From assembly GCF_000768345.1 (NCBI RefSeq), contig NZ_AVPS01000005.1, positions 186,001-250,000 on the forward strand: DNA of 64,000 nucleotides, read 5' to 3'. A program made the translations under genes and the position numbers. Shown one piece after another: positions 17,904-27,088 of this stretch. The notes beneath the pieces were generated by a model. The model was not told the DNA's origin and did no database searches. It saw only the letters and a list, made by a program, of their open reading frames with translations. How positions within the stretch are numbered: position 1 is the stretch's first letter; every line of letters starts with the position of its first letter. Origin of the DNA: Lysobacter concretionis Ko07 = DSM 16239. GTDB taxonomy: Bacteria; Pseudomonadota; Gammaproteobacteria; Xanthomonadales; Xanthomonadaceae.

Positions 17904-18764
17904 TCAGTGCGACGGGCTGCCGCCCTCGAACAGGCCGCGATACGCCGGCGCGACATGCGGAAACAACACCGACGCGGGCACCTCGACGCTCTGCATGCCA
18001 TCGGAGTACGGCCCGACCTGGTAAGGCGGGAACACGAACCGCAACCCGCGCAATTTTCCGTCCGGACCCGCCAACGGCTCGAACTGGGAAAAGTTCTCCG
18101 CATCGGCGGTCGTGCCGTCATCGATCATCCTGCCGGCATTCCTGACCAGCTCGGCACGCTCGGCCGGTGACAGGTCTTCGGCATCGATCCGCTGCGACAG
18201 CGCCGTGTGGAGTTGTTCGCGTGCATAAGCGGAAACCGCCTGCCAGCCTGCCGCATCCGGCACCAGGCGGTCGGCGGTGAGCATCTGCCGCTGCTTCGGC
18301 AACCACACGAAACGGGCCAGCAGCGGCATGCCATGCGCACCACCGGTATAGCTGCTGCCATCGGCGGCATAGGCCACCACCTCGGGCGTCTCCAGCACCT
18401 CGGTGAAGCTCAGCGACAGGTCGTACAGCGCCGCGCTGGCGGCCTCGCCCTGGGGCTGCGCCGCGACCGCCTGCATCAACTCGTCACGCGCGGCATCGGC
18501 GTAGCCCTTCAACTGGGCGGCGAGCTCCGGGTACTTGCTGGCCGATGGCGGGTAGCTGATGCCGATGACGTACTGCGCGTTGGTCTCGACCACATCCGTC
18601 AAGTCGACATCCGGCACGGATGCGTCCGGCTCCACCTCCGTCTGCGCGTCCGTCGCGACAGCGGGTTCCGTCCCGCTCATGGTGGACGACGAGTCCCGGT
18701 TGCAACCTGCAACCGTCGCCAGCAACACAATGGCAACCGCACACGCCAGCCGCGAGTTCCGCAT
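17904..18764 (-). CDS. DUF3298/RsiV-like lipoprotein
   Basis: This 286-residue protein has a lipoprotein signal (LLATVAGC, Cys at about residue 20), an acidic linker, and then a DUF4163/DUF3298 layout: the segment YTGGAHGMPL followed by WLPKQRQMLTADRLV, and a C-terminal part RFVFPPYQVGPYSDGMQSVEVP that is typical of DUF3298. Such domains occur in RsiV anti-sigma factors and in lysozyme-binding or peptidoglycan-linked proteins; no sigma factor adjoins this gene, so its role is open. AGGAGGGG lies 6 nt before the ATG. Same strand as rluF upstream, about 100 nt apart. Confidence 0.8.
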   Translation of the reverse strand: MRNSRLACAVAIVLLATVAGCNRDSSSTMSGTEPAVATDAQTEVEPDASVPDVDLTDVVETNAQYVIGISYPPSASKYPELAAQLKGYADAARDELMQAVAAQPQGEAASAALYDLSLSFTEVLETPEVVAYAADGSSYTGGAHGMPLLARFVWLPKQRQMLTADRLVPDAAGWQAVSAYAREQLHTALSQRIDAEDLSPAERAELVRNAGRMIDDGTTADAENFSQFEPLAGPDGKLRGLRFVFPPYQVGPYSDGMQSVEVPASVLFPHVAPAYRGLFEGGSPSH

Positions 18765-18868
18765 GGATTTCCCCTCCTGTTTGGCCAGACGATAACCGCC
18801 GCGATGTGACGCCGGGATGCAGGCCCGGCGCCGCGGGGATCGAGCTACAGCGTGCTTTTGTCCGGTGG

Positions 18869-19582
18869 TTACCAGTCGGTGCGCTGCGGCAGCAGGCCGT
18901 GCAGTTCCGCGTCGGTCAGGTTGCGCCACTGACCGATTTTCATGCGCCCCAGCTTCACGTTGCCGATGCGGACGCGCACCAGATGCTTGACGCGGAACTT
19001 GAAGTAGGCCGCCATCAACCGGATCTGCCGGTTGAGCCCCTGCACCAGCACGATGCGGAAACCGAACCGCCCCAGCTTGCTGGTCTTGCACGGCAGCGTG
19101 GTCTGGCCGTGGATCGGCACGCCCTTGGCCATCGCGCGAAGGAACTCCGGCGTGACCTCGTGGTTGACCGCGACCAGGTATTCCTTCTCCAGCTTGTTCT
19201 CGGCGCGCAGGATCTCGTTGACGATGTCGCCGTTGCTGGTCAGCAGGATCAGCCCCTCGGAGTCCTTGTCGAGCCGGCCGATCGGGAAGATCCGCCGCTC
19301 GTGGCCGATGAAGTCGACGATGTTGCCGTCCACCGCCGACTCGGTGGTGCAGGTGATGCCCACCGGTTTGTTCAGCAGGATGTAGACGTGCTTGCGCTGG
19401 CCTTTCGGGGTCGCGCGCACGCGCAGGCCCTGACCGTCGACCTTGACCTCGTCGTCCTCGCCCACCTCCGAGCCGACCCGGCCGCGCACGCCGTTGACGG
19501 TCACCCGTCCTTCGGAGATCAGGCGATCGGCTTCGCGGCGCGAGCAGAAGCCGCTCTCGCTGATGTATTTGTTGAGGCGCAT
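18869..19582 (-). CDS. rluF: 23S rRNA pseudouridine synthase RluF
   Basis: RluF isomerises U2604 (E. coli numbering) in 23S rRNA. The 237-residue protein opens with an S4 RNA-binding domain (MRLNKYISESGFCSRREADRL..., residues 1-60) and then the RsuA/RluB/E/F catalytic domain with IGRLDKDSEGLILLTSNGD, which holds the catalytic Asp, and the closing QGLNRQIRLMAAYF segment. The ATG at 19582 starts the S4 domain; the longer frame adds only 13 unlikely residues. The RIFPIGRLDKDSEGL wording and the GHERRIFP segment favour RluF over RluB/RluE. Confidence 0.85.
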   Translation of the reverse strand: MRLNKYISESGFCSRREADRLISEGRVTVNGVRGRVGSEVGEDDEVKVDGQGLRVRATPKGQRKHVYILLNKPVGITCTTESAVDGNIVDFIGHERRIFPIGRLDKDSEGLILLTSNGDIVNEILRAENKLEKEYLVAVNHEVTPEFLRAMAKGVPIHGQTTLPCKTSKLGRFGFRIVLVQGLNRQIRLMAAYFKFRVKHLVRVRIGNVKLGRMKIGQWRNLTDAELHGLLPQRTDW

Positions 19583-19664
19583 GGGGTTCGGAGCGGTTTG
19601 GGGGCACGTAGGCTGGCACAAGCCCCCGCCAATGGCGAGTCCGGCGGTCAGCCGGCGGCGGCGA

Positions 19665-19964
19665 TCAGCCCAGCAACGAGGCGTATTCCGGGTGCCGCTT
19701 GACCCAGGCGGCCGCGTAGGAACAGTCCGGACGCACGGTCCAGCCCTCGCTGCGGGCGTGTTCGAGCGCCGCCTGTACCAGTTGACCGGCGATGCCGCGC
19801 CCTCCGATCGCCGCGGGCACGTCGGTGTGGCTGATCACCATCAGCCTGCCCTCGTTGTGATAGCCGAGCACCCCCTCGGCGCCGTCCACGGCGGCGACGA
19901 AGCGCTGCCGCTCGGCCTGGTGCTGGATATCGATGGTCGGCGGTGCGGAGTTCGCTGCGGTCAT
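19665..19964 (-). CDS. Small GNAT-fold N-acetyltransferase (YidJ/PF14542 type)
   Basis: A 99-residue minimal acetyltransferase. The strand LGYHNEGRLMVISHTDVP is followed by GGRGIAGQLVQAALEHARSEG, the acetyl-CoA pyrophosphate loop of this small subgroup, and by the closing VRPDCSYAAAWVKRHPEYASLL, matching the family ending (P-x-C-x-Y-x-x-x-W-x-x-x-H-P-E-Y). Substrates are unknown; eukaryotic relatives exist. It lies between rluF and a low-complexity protein gene, all on the minus strand with separate spacing. Confidence 0.85.
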   Translation of the reverse strand: MTAANSAPPTIDIQHQAERQRFVAAVDGAEGVLGYHNEGRLMVISHTDVPAAIGGRGIAGQLVQAALEHARSEGWTVRPDCSYAAAWVKRHPEYASLLG

Positions 19965-20029
19965 GTCGGTTCCTCGGTCGGGATGAAAGCGCCGTGCGGC
20001 GCAAAGGCGCGCAATGAAGACGCGACGGC

Positions 20030-20362
20030 TCAGCGATTGTCGCGCTTGCCCTGGTTGTGGCGATCCTGGGTGCTGACACTGCCCTGGATGGCCGCCTGCC
20101 GCGTCTCTCCCTCGTGCAATGCCTGGGCCTGATCGGCCGCGGCGGGGGATTGGTAACCGCCGCTTGAAGGCTGGCCGGCCTGGTTGGCCCTGTCGCTCCT
20201 GGGAGCCTTGCTCGACACGTCCTGCACCGGGCCGGCCCGGCTCGCTTTTTCGCCGCTGGATGATCCTGTGCTCGGATTCTGATCGGCCTGGTTTTCGCCG
20301 GTCTGGTTTTCGACAGGCTCGTTTTCGACAGGCTTGTTCTTGCGATCCTCATGCTTGGCCAT
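20030..20362 (-). CDS. Low-complexity hydrophilic hypothetical protein
   Basis: The 110-residue protein is rich in Gln, Asn, Lys, Asp, Ser and Gly and has no hydrophobic core, so it is probably disordered. Its N-terminal third carries a short imperfect repeat (KPVENEPVENQTGENQADQN). AAGGAG lies 7 nt before the ATG at 20362, which supports real translation and this start. I do not recognise the family. Composition recalls small stress-induced proteins, but that is only an impression. Confidence 0.6.
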   Translation of the reverse strand: MAKHEDRKNKPVENEPVENQTGENQADQNPSTGSSSGEKASRAGPVQDVSSKAPRSDRANQAGQPSSGGYQSPAAADQAQALHEGETRQAAIQGSVSTQDRHNQGKRDNR

Positions 20363-20516
20363 GGAATGCTCCTTCGTATGGTCGACAGGTGCAGCCGGAA
20401 ATCCGCTGCCCCGGATCGCGCCGATACGGCACGACAACCACCAGATAGCACTTGCGCCATTCAAACCGGATGAGCACCGCCCGATGCGGGCGCGACCAGA
20501 CCGCGCGCCTGGTTCA

Positions 20517-21125
20517 TCAACCGAATGAAGGATTCAGCAACTGCTGCAGGAAATGGCCGGCGATCTGCGGCTCCATCAGCAGGATGAACAGCACGCCGTA
20601 GATCGCGCCCGACAGGTGCGCGCTGTGGTTGGTGTTGTCGCGGCCGTTGCGGTCCATCCAGTACGAGTAGCCGACGAAGAACACGCCGTAGACGATCGCC
20701 GGCACCGGCAGGAAGAACACGAAGATCAGCGACCACGGCTTCACCAGGATGAAGGCGAACAGCACCGCCGACACCGCGCCGGAGGCGCCCAGGCTGCGGT
20801 AGTTCCGATCCCCGCGATGACGCAGGTACGTCGGCAGGATCGCGATCACGATCGCCGACAGGTAGAACAGCACGAAGCCGACGGAACCGATCATTGGACT
20901 GATCACTTGCTGCTCGGCATACCGGCCGAAGAAGAACAGCGTGATCATGTTGAACAGCAGGTGCTGCCAGTCCGCGTGGATGAAGCCGTGGGTCAGCAGG
21001 CGGTCGTACTGGCGGTTCTTCTCGATCGCCGGCGGCCACAGGATCAGCCGGTCGATCAGGCGCGGCTTGTCGAACGCCTGCCATGACACCAGCACCGTGA
21101 CCGCGATCAGGACCAGGGTGATCAT
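20517..21125 (-). CDS. Rhomboid family intramembrane serine protease
   Basis: Rhomboids cleave membrane proteins inside the bilayer. The 202-residue protein has six predicted membrane helices. The family motifs are in place: HGFIHADWQHLLFN in helix 2 (His/Asn oxyanion region), catalytic Ser115 in SLGASGAVSA on helix 4, and catalytic His170 in NHSAHLSGA on helix 6. A GxxxG-like pattern surrounds both. The start lies 3 nt after the stop of the upstream peptide transporter gene, so the two are probably one transcript. Confidence 0.9.
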   Translation of the reverse strand: MITLVLIAVTVLVSWQAFDKPRLIDRLILWPPAIEKNRQYDRLLTHGFIHADWQHLLFNMITLFFFGRYAEQQVISPMIGSVGFVLFYLSAIVIAILPTYLRHRGDRNYRSLGASGAVSAVLFAFILVKPWSLIFVFFLPVPAIVYGVFFVGYSYWMDRNGRDNTNHSAHLSGAIYGVLFILLMEPQIAGHFLQQLLNPSFG

Positions 21126-21128
21126 CGG

Positions 21129-22697
21129 TCAGACCGCCCGGTAGTGGTCGACCACGCGATAACGCCGCGCGTACAGGCCGAAGATCAGGGCCGCCACCAG
21201 CGCGAAGGCGGCGAAGAAGAACATCTGGAACGCCGCCGTACTCAGCCCGGTGGTCGCGATGTTGCTGGTGATCGCGTCGTTGCGTACCGCCGCGTTGGCC
21301 AGCAGCACCCACAGGTTGCCGATGGTGGTGGTGAGGTTCCAGAAGCTCATCACCACCCCCTTCATCGCCTGCGGCGCCTGGCTGTAGGCGAACTCCAGCC
21401 CGGTGGCCGACACCAGCACCTCGCCGAAGGTCAGCAGCGCGTACGGCAGCACCTGCCAGACGATCGACATCGGGTCGCCGCCGTCCATCGCCACCTGGAT
21501 GCCGCCGATCACGATCCAGGCCAGGCCGCTGAACGCGATGCCGGCGGTCATCCGGCGCAATGCGGTCGGTTCCCAGCCGAAACGGCGCAGCGCCGGATAC
21601 AGCACCAGGTTGTTGAATGGAATCAGGATCATCACCAGCGCCGGATTCAGCGCCTGCATCTGCGAGGACACGAACCACTCCGGCTTGGTCATCGCGTTGC
21701 CCTGGATCACCCAGGTCGACGCCTTCTGGTCGAACAGCGAGAAGAACGGCGTGGTGAGGGCGAAGATCACCAGCACCCGCAGCACGCTGCGCACGCCGTC
21801 CACCGCCATGTCGGGATGGGTGCCGCGCGCACGATCCAGCTGGATATAGGCGCCGCCACCGACGCCGACCAGCAGCACCACCAGTGCGATGCAGAACGCG
21901 ATCACGAAACCCAGGGTCGGGATCAGCGCGAACGAAGCCGCAGCCACCACCGCGCCGGCCATCGCCATCCACAGGCCCATCCGTCCCTGCCCCGGTTTCT
22001 GCGCCAGCAAGGCGGTGCGGATCACCCGCGAGAACGAGTCCGGATCGGCCACCGTGGCCGGCGGCACCATCACGTAGTGCTTGCGCCCCAGCCAGAACAC
22101 GAAGGTGGCGATGAACATCAGCACGCCCGGAATGCCGAACGCGACGCTCGGCCCGAAATGCTTCAGGAACAACGGCATCAACAGCGACGCGAACAGCGAG
22201 CCGAAGTTGATGATCCAGTAGAAGCCGTCGAACACCACCTTGGCCAGGTGTTTGTTGGTCTGGTCGAACTGGTCGCCGACGAACGAGGCCACCAGCGGCT
22301 TGATGCCGCCCGCGCCCAGCGCGATCAGGCCCAGACCGGTGAAGAAGCCGGTGCGGCTGTCCTCGAACAGCGCCAGGCAGGCGTGGCCCGCGCAGTAGAT
22401 CAGGCTGAACCACAGCACCGTGTTGTATTTGCCGAAGAACCGGTCGGACAGGTAGCCGCCCAGCAGTGGGAAGAAGTACACCCCGATCATGAAGGTGTGC
22501 ATCAGGTCCTTGGCGGCCAGCTCGCGCTCGGTGCCTTCCAGGATGTGCTGCAGCAACGTCGAGGTGATCAGGAACTGCACCAGGATGTTGCGCATGCCGT
22601 AGAAGCTGAAGCGCTCGCAACCCTCGTTGCCGATGATGAAAGGGATCTGGCGCGGGAACCGGGCCTTGCCGGTGGCTTCTGCGGTGCTGCTTGTCAT
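21129..22697 (-). CDS. Proton-dependent oligopeptide transporter (POT/PTR2 family)
   Basis: POT transporters import di- and tripeptides with protons through a 12- to 14-helix MFS fold. The 522-residue protein has the helix-1 proton-coupling motif ERFSFYGMR (E-x-x-E-R type, GCERFSFYG, about residues 29-36), the PTR2 signature around GGYLSDRFFGKYNTVLWFS, and LGAGGIKPLVASFVGDQF. The start ATG is supported by homology-like N-terminus length. It fits the local set of peptide-handling genes: M3 and M14 peptidases and a rhomboid protease lie within 5 kb. Divergent from the M14 peptidase gene, with a shared 157-nt promoter region. Confidence 0.9.
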   Translation of the reverse strand: MTSSTAEATGKARFPRQIPFIIGNEGCERFSFYGMRNILVQFLITSTLLQHILEGTERELAAKDLMHTFMIGVYFFPLLGGYLSDRFFGKYNTVLWFSLIYCAGHACLALFEDSRTGFFTGLGLIALGAGGIKPLVASFVGDQFDQTNKHLAKVVFDGFYWIINFGSLFASLLMPLFLKHFGPSVAFGIPGVLMFIATFVFWLGRKHYVMVPPATVADPDSFSRVIRTALLAQKPGQGRMGLWMAMAGAVVAAASFALIPTLGFVIAFCIALVVLLVGVGGGAYIQLDRARGTHPDMAVDGVRSVLRVLVIFALTTPFFSLFDQKASTWVIQGNAMTKPEWFVSSQMQALNPALVMILIPFNNLVLYPALRRFGWEPTALRRMTAGIAFSGLAWIVIGGIQVAMDGGDPMSIVWQVLPYALLTFGEVLVSATGLEFAYSQAPQAMKGVVMSFWNLTTTIGNLWVLLANAAVRNDAITSNIATTGLSTAAFQMFFFAAFALVAALIFGLYARRYRVVDHYRAV

Positions 22698-22854
22698 CTA
22701 CTGTCCCGGAAAACTCGAAACGGCAAAGCCTACCGGAAGCACGTCCGCCGCGCCCCTGCCTTTGGATGTCTTGGCCGACACCCGCTCGACTGGTCGCATG
22801 CGGCCGCGCGCTGAACGGGGGTTACCATCGGCGGCACTTTCCAGGAGTCCGCAG

Positions 22855-24681
22855 ATGCCCCGCACGCTTTCACGCCCCGTTGCCCGCACCCTTCCTCGCG
22901 TCCTCACTTGCGCCCTGTTCGCCAGCCTGCTCGCCGTCACCCTGCCCGCCTTCGCCCAGGCTGGCTCGATCCAGCAGGCACCGCTGACGACGGTGTCCGA
23001 GCGCAGCGGCTTCGTCGAGACGGGCCGCTATGACGAAGTGATCGCGCTGTGCGACGCGTTTGCCGCGCGCTACCCGGATGCGGTGCGCTGTGGCGAGTTC
23101 GGCACGACGCCGGAAGGTCGTCCGATGAAGGTGCTGGTGGTGTCGCAGAGCGGCGCGCTCACCCCCGCGGCCGCGCGCGACAACGGCGTGCCGGTGACCC
23201 TGATGCAGGGCGGTATCCATGCGGGCGAAATCGACGGCAAGGACGCGGGGTTCCTGGCGATCCGGCAGATGCTCGACGGCGAGGTCGCGCCGGGCGTGCT
23301 GGAGTCGCAGGTATTCGTGTTCGTGCCGGTGTTCAACGTCGACGGCCACGAGCGCTTCCGCGCCTGGAACCGCCCCAACCAGCGCGGGCCGAAGGAAATG
23401 GGCTGGCGCACCACCGCGCAGAACTACAACCTCAACCGCGACTACGTGAAGGCCGACGCGCCCGAAATGCAGGCGATGCTGGCCCTCATCAACGCGTGGG
23501 ATCCGCTGGTCTACGTCGACCTGCATGTCACCAATGGCGCGAAGTTCGAGCACGACATCTCGATCCAGGTCGAGCCGGTGAACAGCGGCGACCCGGCCTT
23601 GCGCGCCGCCGGGGTGGCGTTGCGCGACGGCACCATCGAGCACCTGGCCGCCCATGGGGGACTGCCGTTGCCGTTCTATCCCTCCTTCGTGCAGGACGAC
23701 AACCCGGCGTCGGGGTTCAGGGATGGCGTCTCGCCACCGCGCTTTTCGCACGGCTACATGCAACTGCGCAACCGGTTCGGGATGCTGGTGGAAACCCATT
23801 CCTGGCGCGAGTACCCGTACCGGGTGGAATCGACCCGGCAGGCGATGCTGGGCATCCTCGGCCAGGTCGCCGCACACGGCCGAGCCTGGCAGGCACTCAC
23901 GGCCGCGGCCGATCAGCGTGCACTGAAACTCGGCGGCAAGCCGGTGGCACTAAGCCATGCCGCCAGCGACCAGTGCCGGACCATCGAGTTCAAGGGCTAC
24001 GCCTATACCCGCACGCCGTCGGAAGTATCGGGCGGCACCATGACCCGCTATGACGAGACCCGGCCGGAAGTGTGGAGCGTGCCGCTGTGCGACGACATCC
24101 ATCCCGACCTGGTGGTGGACGCACCCAAGGCCGGCTACCTGGTGCCGGCGGCCCACGCGGGCTGGGTCGGCGCAAAACTTGATCAGCATGCGGTGACCTA
24201 TCGCCGCCTCGACTCGGTCTTGCCAAAAACCGGCGTGGCTGCGTTCCGTGCGAACCAGGTGACGCTGGCTCCGCGCTCGGTCGAAGGCCACCAGATGGCG
24301 ACGATCGACGGTGACTGGCAGCGCGAGACGCATGACATCGGTGCCGGCGCCCTGTTCGTGCCGATCGCCCAGCCCAAGGCGCGGCTGGTGATGGCGATGC
24401 TGGAACCGCGGGCGCCCGATTCGCTGGCGAGTTGGGGCGAATTCAACAACGTCTTCGAGCGCAAGGAGTACATGGAGGACTACGTCGCCGAGGAAGTCGC
24501 CCGGGACATGCTGGGCAAGGATCGCAAGCTCAGGGCCGGGTTCGAGCAGCGCCTGCGTGACGACCCCGCGTTTGCCGCCGATCCGCGGGCGCGGCTGGAC
24601 TTCTTTTTCCGCCGGCACGCGTCCTGGGACGAGCGCTACAACCTGTATCCGGTGCTGCGGATCGATCGCGCACCGCAGTGA
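22855..24681 (+). CDS. M14 family zinc carboxypeptidase-like peptidase, exported
   Basis: The 608-residue protein has a signal peptide (about residues 1-36, ending AFAQA). The zinc-binding HxxE is GIHAGEIDGKD with His122 and Glu125; the third ligand is His224 in VYVDLHVTNGAKFEHD, and a catalytic Glu candidate is in GMLVETHSWREY. A long C-terminal region of about 250 residues follows, as in the xanthomonad M14 peptidases that have no assigned substrate. AGGAG lies 7 nt before the ATG at 22855, which decides the start. Likely periplasmic peptide trimming, consistent with the divergent POT transporter. Confidence 0.87.
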   Translation: MPRTLSRPVARTLPRVLTCALFASLLAVTLPAFAQAGSIQQAPLTTVSERSGFVETGRYDEVIALCDAFAARYPDAVRCGEFGTTPEGRPMKVLVVSQSGALTPAAARDNGVPVTLMQGGIHAGEIDGKDAGFLAIRQMLDGEVAPGVLESQVFVFVPVFNVDGHERFRAWNRPNQRGPKEMGWRTTAQNYNLNRDYVKADAPEMQAMLALINAWDPLVYVDLHVTNGAKFEHDISIQVEPVNSGDPALRAAGVALRDGTIEHLAAHGGLPLPFYPSFVQDDNPASGFRDGVSPPRFSHGYMQLRNRFGMLVETHSWREYPYRVESTRQAMLGILGQVAAHGRAWQALTAAADQRALKLGGKPVALSHAASDQCRTIEFKGYAYTRTPSEVSGGTMTRYDETRPEVWSVPLCDDIHPDLVVDAPKAGYLVPAAHAGWVGAKLDQHAVTYRRLDSVLPKTGVAAFRANQVTLAPRSVEGHQMATIDGDWQRETHDIGAGALFVPIAQPKARLVMAMLEPRAPDSLASWGEFNNVFERKEYMEDYVAEEVARDMLGKDRKLRAGFEQRLRDDPAFAADPRARLDFFFRRHASWDERYNLYPVLRIDRAPQ

Positions 24682-24719
24682 TCGGGGGCATGCACGGCGC
24701 CGGCGAGTTGGCGTTCTAC

Positions 24720-24766
24720 GGTGCAATACGGCGTTCCGCCTATTGCGCCGGATGCCGTATTGCGCC
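24720..24766. repeat. GTGCAATACG/GTATTGCGCC hairpin repeat
   Basis: The segment 24720-24732 pairs with 24738-24749 and again with 24754-24766, giving two alternative hairpins with a shared 5' arm. It sits between the convergent M14 peptidase and TonB receptor genes and could act as a shared 3' structure. The duplicated right arm suggests a small interspersed repeat. Confidence 0.6.
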
Positions 24767-24787
24767 GGACGCCGTCCAACCACCGCA

Positions 24788-27088
24788 TCAATCAAACGCA
24801 TACCCCACCGACAGCCCGATCAGCCAGTGCCGTCCGGGTGCCGGCTCGTAGTAACGACCATTGCCTTCGTTGACGATCACCGAGCCGACGATGTCGCGAT
24901 CCAGCAGGTTGTTGACGCGGGCAAAGCCGCGCCATTCCAGCCCGGCGGCATTGAAGCGGTGCTCGGCGGCAAGGTCGAGACTGGCGTAGGCCGGGGCCGA
25001 CTGGCTGTTGGCATCGTCGACCTGGATGCGATCCACGAACTGTCCTTCCAGCATCACGTCCGTCGTTGGCTGCGGACTCCAGCGCAGTTCGGCCCAGGCG
25101 GAATGGCGCGACAGTCCCGGAATATGGCGACCGGCCTGGATCAGCAGATCATCGGCCGCGCACGGCGGCGTACTGCAGACCGAGAAATCACGCAGGTAAC
25201 GCGCGTCCAGAAAGGTATACGTCGATGCCAGTTGCCAGCGCGGCGCGATCTCGCCCGACCAGGCCAGTTCCACGCCGCGACGCCGGGACACACCGGCATT
25301 GCCGTACACGCTGCGACCGCCGAGGTTCGCCACCACCACCAGCTCGTCCTCGGTGCGGCTCTGGAACACGGCGGCCGAATACTGCATCCGCTGCTGGCGC
25401 GCGCGCAGGCCGAGCTCGTAGTTCCGGCTGCGTGCCGGCGACAGGGCGCTGTTCAAGCCGCTCAGTCCGTCGCTGCGATAGGCCAGTTCGGAGAACGTCG
25501 GCGTCTCGAAGCCGCCGCCGGCGTTGGCGTACACGCTCAACCCCGGGGTGGCGCGGAACAGCACGCCGGCCACCGGCGAGGTGCGGGCGTACGTCAGCGC
25601 ACCGCTGTCGTCGGGATTGATGTCGGTGATGAAACGGTCGCGCGAGCGGAACCACACCTCGCTGCGTCGAGCGCCGACATTGATCCGCCAGCGCTCGGCC
25701 AGCTCCCAGTCCGCCTGCAGGTAGGCATCGCGCCCGGTCACCCGGTTGAGCTCATCGCGGCGCAAGGCACCGACGATACCGACCCGGTCATCGACGAAAT
25801 TGTTGAAGCCGCGGCGGTGCTCGTCGGACACCTCGTACTCGACTCCCGAGGTCAGCGAGAACGGCCGCTGCCACAAATCGGTCGACCAGCGCCAGCGCGC
25901 GTCCACGCCGCGGTAGTCGCGGTCCAGGTCGATCGCGCCGCCGCCGTGCAACGGCGTATTGCGTTGCACCGCCACCGGCACCGACAGCATCTGGGTGGTG
26001 GCCCGGTTGCCGGTGTACGCAGTCACCGCTACCTCGTGCTGCGCGGACAGCGCCTGCTCGATGCGGGCGCCAAACTGGCCCTGGCGGACGGTCTTGCGGG
26101 TATCGAAAGCCAGAGCGCCCGAACTGGCTGCGCGGCGGTTGCTGCGCAGTTGCTGCGCGGTCAGCCCCTGCGGATCGTCGGCTTTCAGGTCCAGGCCGTT
26201 GAACAGCACGGTGTAGCGGCCGCCATCGCCATAAGCGCCCTTCATGAGCACCTGCGCGCTGCTGCGGCGGGCCGCGCTGTGGTCGCGGTAGCCGTCGGTA
26301 TCGACATTGACGATGTCGGCCAGGACGCTGCCGTCCTGCTGCAGGCCCCACGGCGCATGAAAGGACAGCGAGGAGCGCTGCAGGCCGTAGGCGCCAAACA
26401 CCATGCCGGCGCCGAGTCGCGGCTCGGCCGGCGCGTCGGCGGTGAACAGCGAGATCACGCCGCCGGACGCGTTGCCGTACAACGCCGAAAACGGCCCCCG
26501 CAATACTTCGATACGCCCGGCGGATTCCAGCGGGAAATGCGACACCTGGCCCTGCCCGTCCGGCATCGTCGCCGGGATGCCATCGGTGTACAGGCGCACG
26601 CCGCGCACGCCGAAGGTGGCACGCGCGCCGAAACCGCGGATCGATATCTGCAGGTCCTGGGCGTAGTTCTGGCGGTCGCGGGCGACCACGCCAGGCACCC
26701 GCTGCAGGGTTTCCGACAGGTCGATTTTCGCCTGCGCACGCTGGATGTCATCGGCGCCGATGACGTCGATTGCCGCCGGGACCACCAGTGCATCGGCCGG
26801 CGCGCGGGTGGCGGTGACGACCACCGGCGTCAACGAAGTGGCCTCACCCCCGGGCACCGGCAATGGCGTCTGGGCGTGCAGCAAGCCCGGCAGCAACAGC
26901 AGCGCGAGCCGGTGCGATGTCCGGAAACCTGCGCGGCAGCGGCCGGGTCCGCCGACCTGGGAACCCGTCGTCGGCCCGGGGATCACGCCATCAGCAAGAT
27001 CTGCGCCCGCGCCCACCCCACGCCGCGAAATCGGCGTGCAGTGCTGGAAGCGCGGCATGGATCGGCGAATCGGGTGGATGGATGACAT
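24788..27088 (-). CDS. TonB-dependent outer-membrane receptor
   Basis: Such receptors import iron complexes, vitamin B12 or other ligands with energy from TonB. The product has a signal sequence (LALLLLPGLLHAQT), a TonB-box-like TPVVVTATR, a plug domain (IDVIGADDIQRAQAKIDLSETLQRVPGV, then QISIRGFGARATFGVRGVRLYTDGIP and RIEVLRGPFSALYGNASGGVI), and a long beta barrel ending in GLSVGYAFD with a terminal-strand aromatic. The start is uncertain: the ATG at 27088 gives 766 residues but puts about 55 residues before the hydrophobic core of the signal, so 27058 or a downstream GTG may be used. Ligand not identifiable; a possible cobalamin riboswitch upstream would point to a corrinoid. Confidence 0.85.
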   Translation of the reverse strand: MSSIHPIRRSMPRFQHCTPISRRGVGAGADLADGVIPGPTTGSQVGGPGRCRAGFRTSHRLALLLLPGLLHAQTPLPVPGGEATSLTPVVVTATRAPADALVVPAAIDVIGADDIQRAQAKIDLSETLQRVPGVVARDRQNYAQDLQISIRGFGARATFGVRGVRLYTDGIPATMPDGQGQVSHFPLESAGRIEVLRGPFSALYGNASGGVISLFTADAPAEPRLGAGMVFGAYGLQRSSLSFHAPWGLQQDGSVLADIVNVDTDGYRDHSAARRSSAQVLMKGAYGDGGRYTVLFNGLDLKADDPQGLTAQQLRSNRRAASSGALAFDTRKTVRQGQFGARIEQALSAQHEVAVTAYTGNRATTQMLSVPVAVQRNTPLHGGGAIDLDRDYRGVDARWRWSTDLWQRPFSLTSGVEYEVSDEHRRGFNNFVDDRVGIVGALRRDELNRVTGRDAYLQADWELAERWRINVGARRSEVWFRSRDRFITDINPDDSGALTYARTSPVAGVLFRATPGLSVYANAGGGFETPTFSELAYRSDGLSGLNSALSPARSRNYELGLRARQQRMQYSAAVFQSRTEDELVVVANLGGRSVYGNAGVSRRRGVELAWSGEIAPRWQLASTYTFLDARYLRDFSVCSTPPCAADDLLIQAGRHIPGLSRHSAWAELRWSPQPTTDVMLEGQFVDRIQVDDANSQSAPAYASLDLAAEHRFNAAGLEWRGFARVNNLLDRDIVGSVIVNEGNGRYYEPAPGRHWLIGLSVGYAFD

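Noticed and set aside
17904-19619. 571-codon frame that would fuse the DUF3298 protein to upstream sequence
   Set aside because: Upstream of 18764 it only reads an alternative frame of rluF. A strong ribosome binding site marks the real start at 18764.
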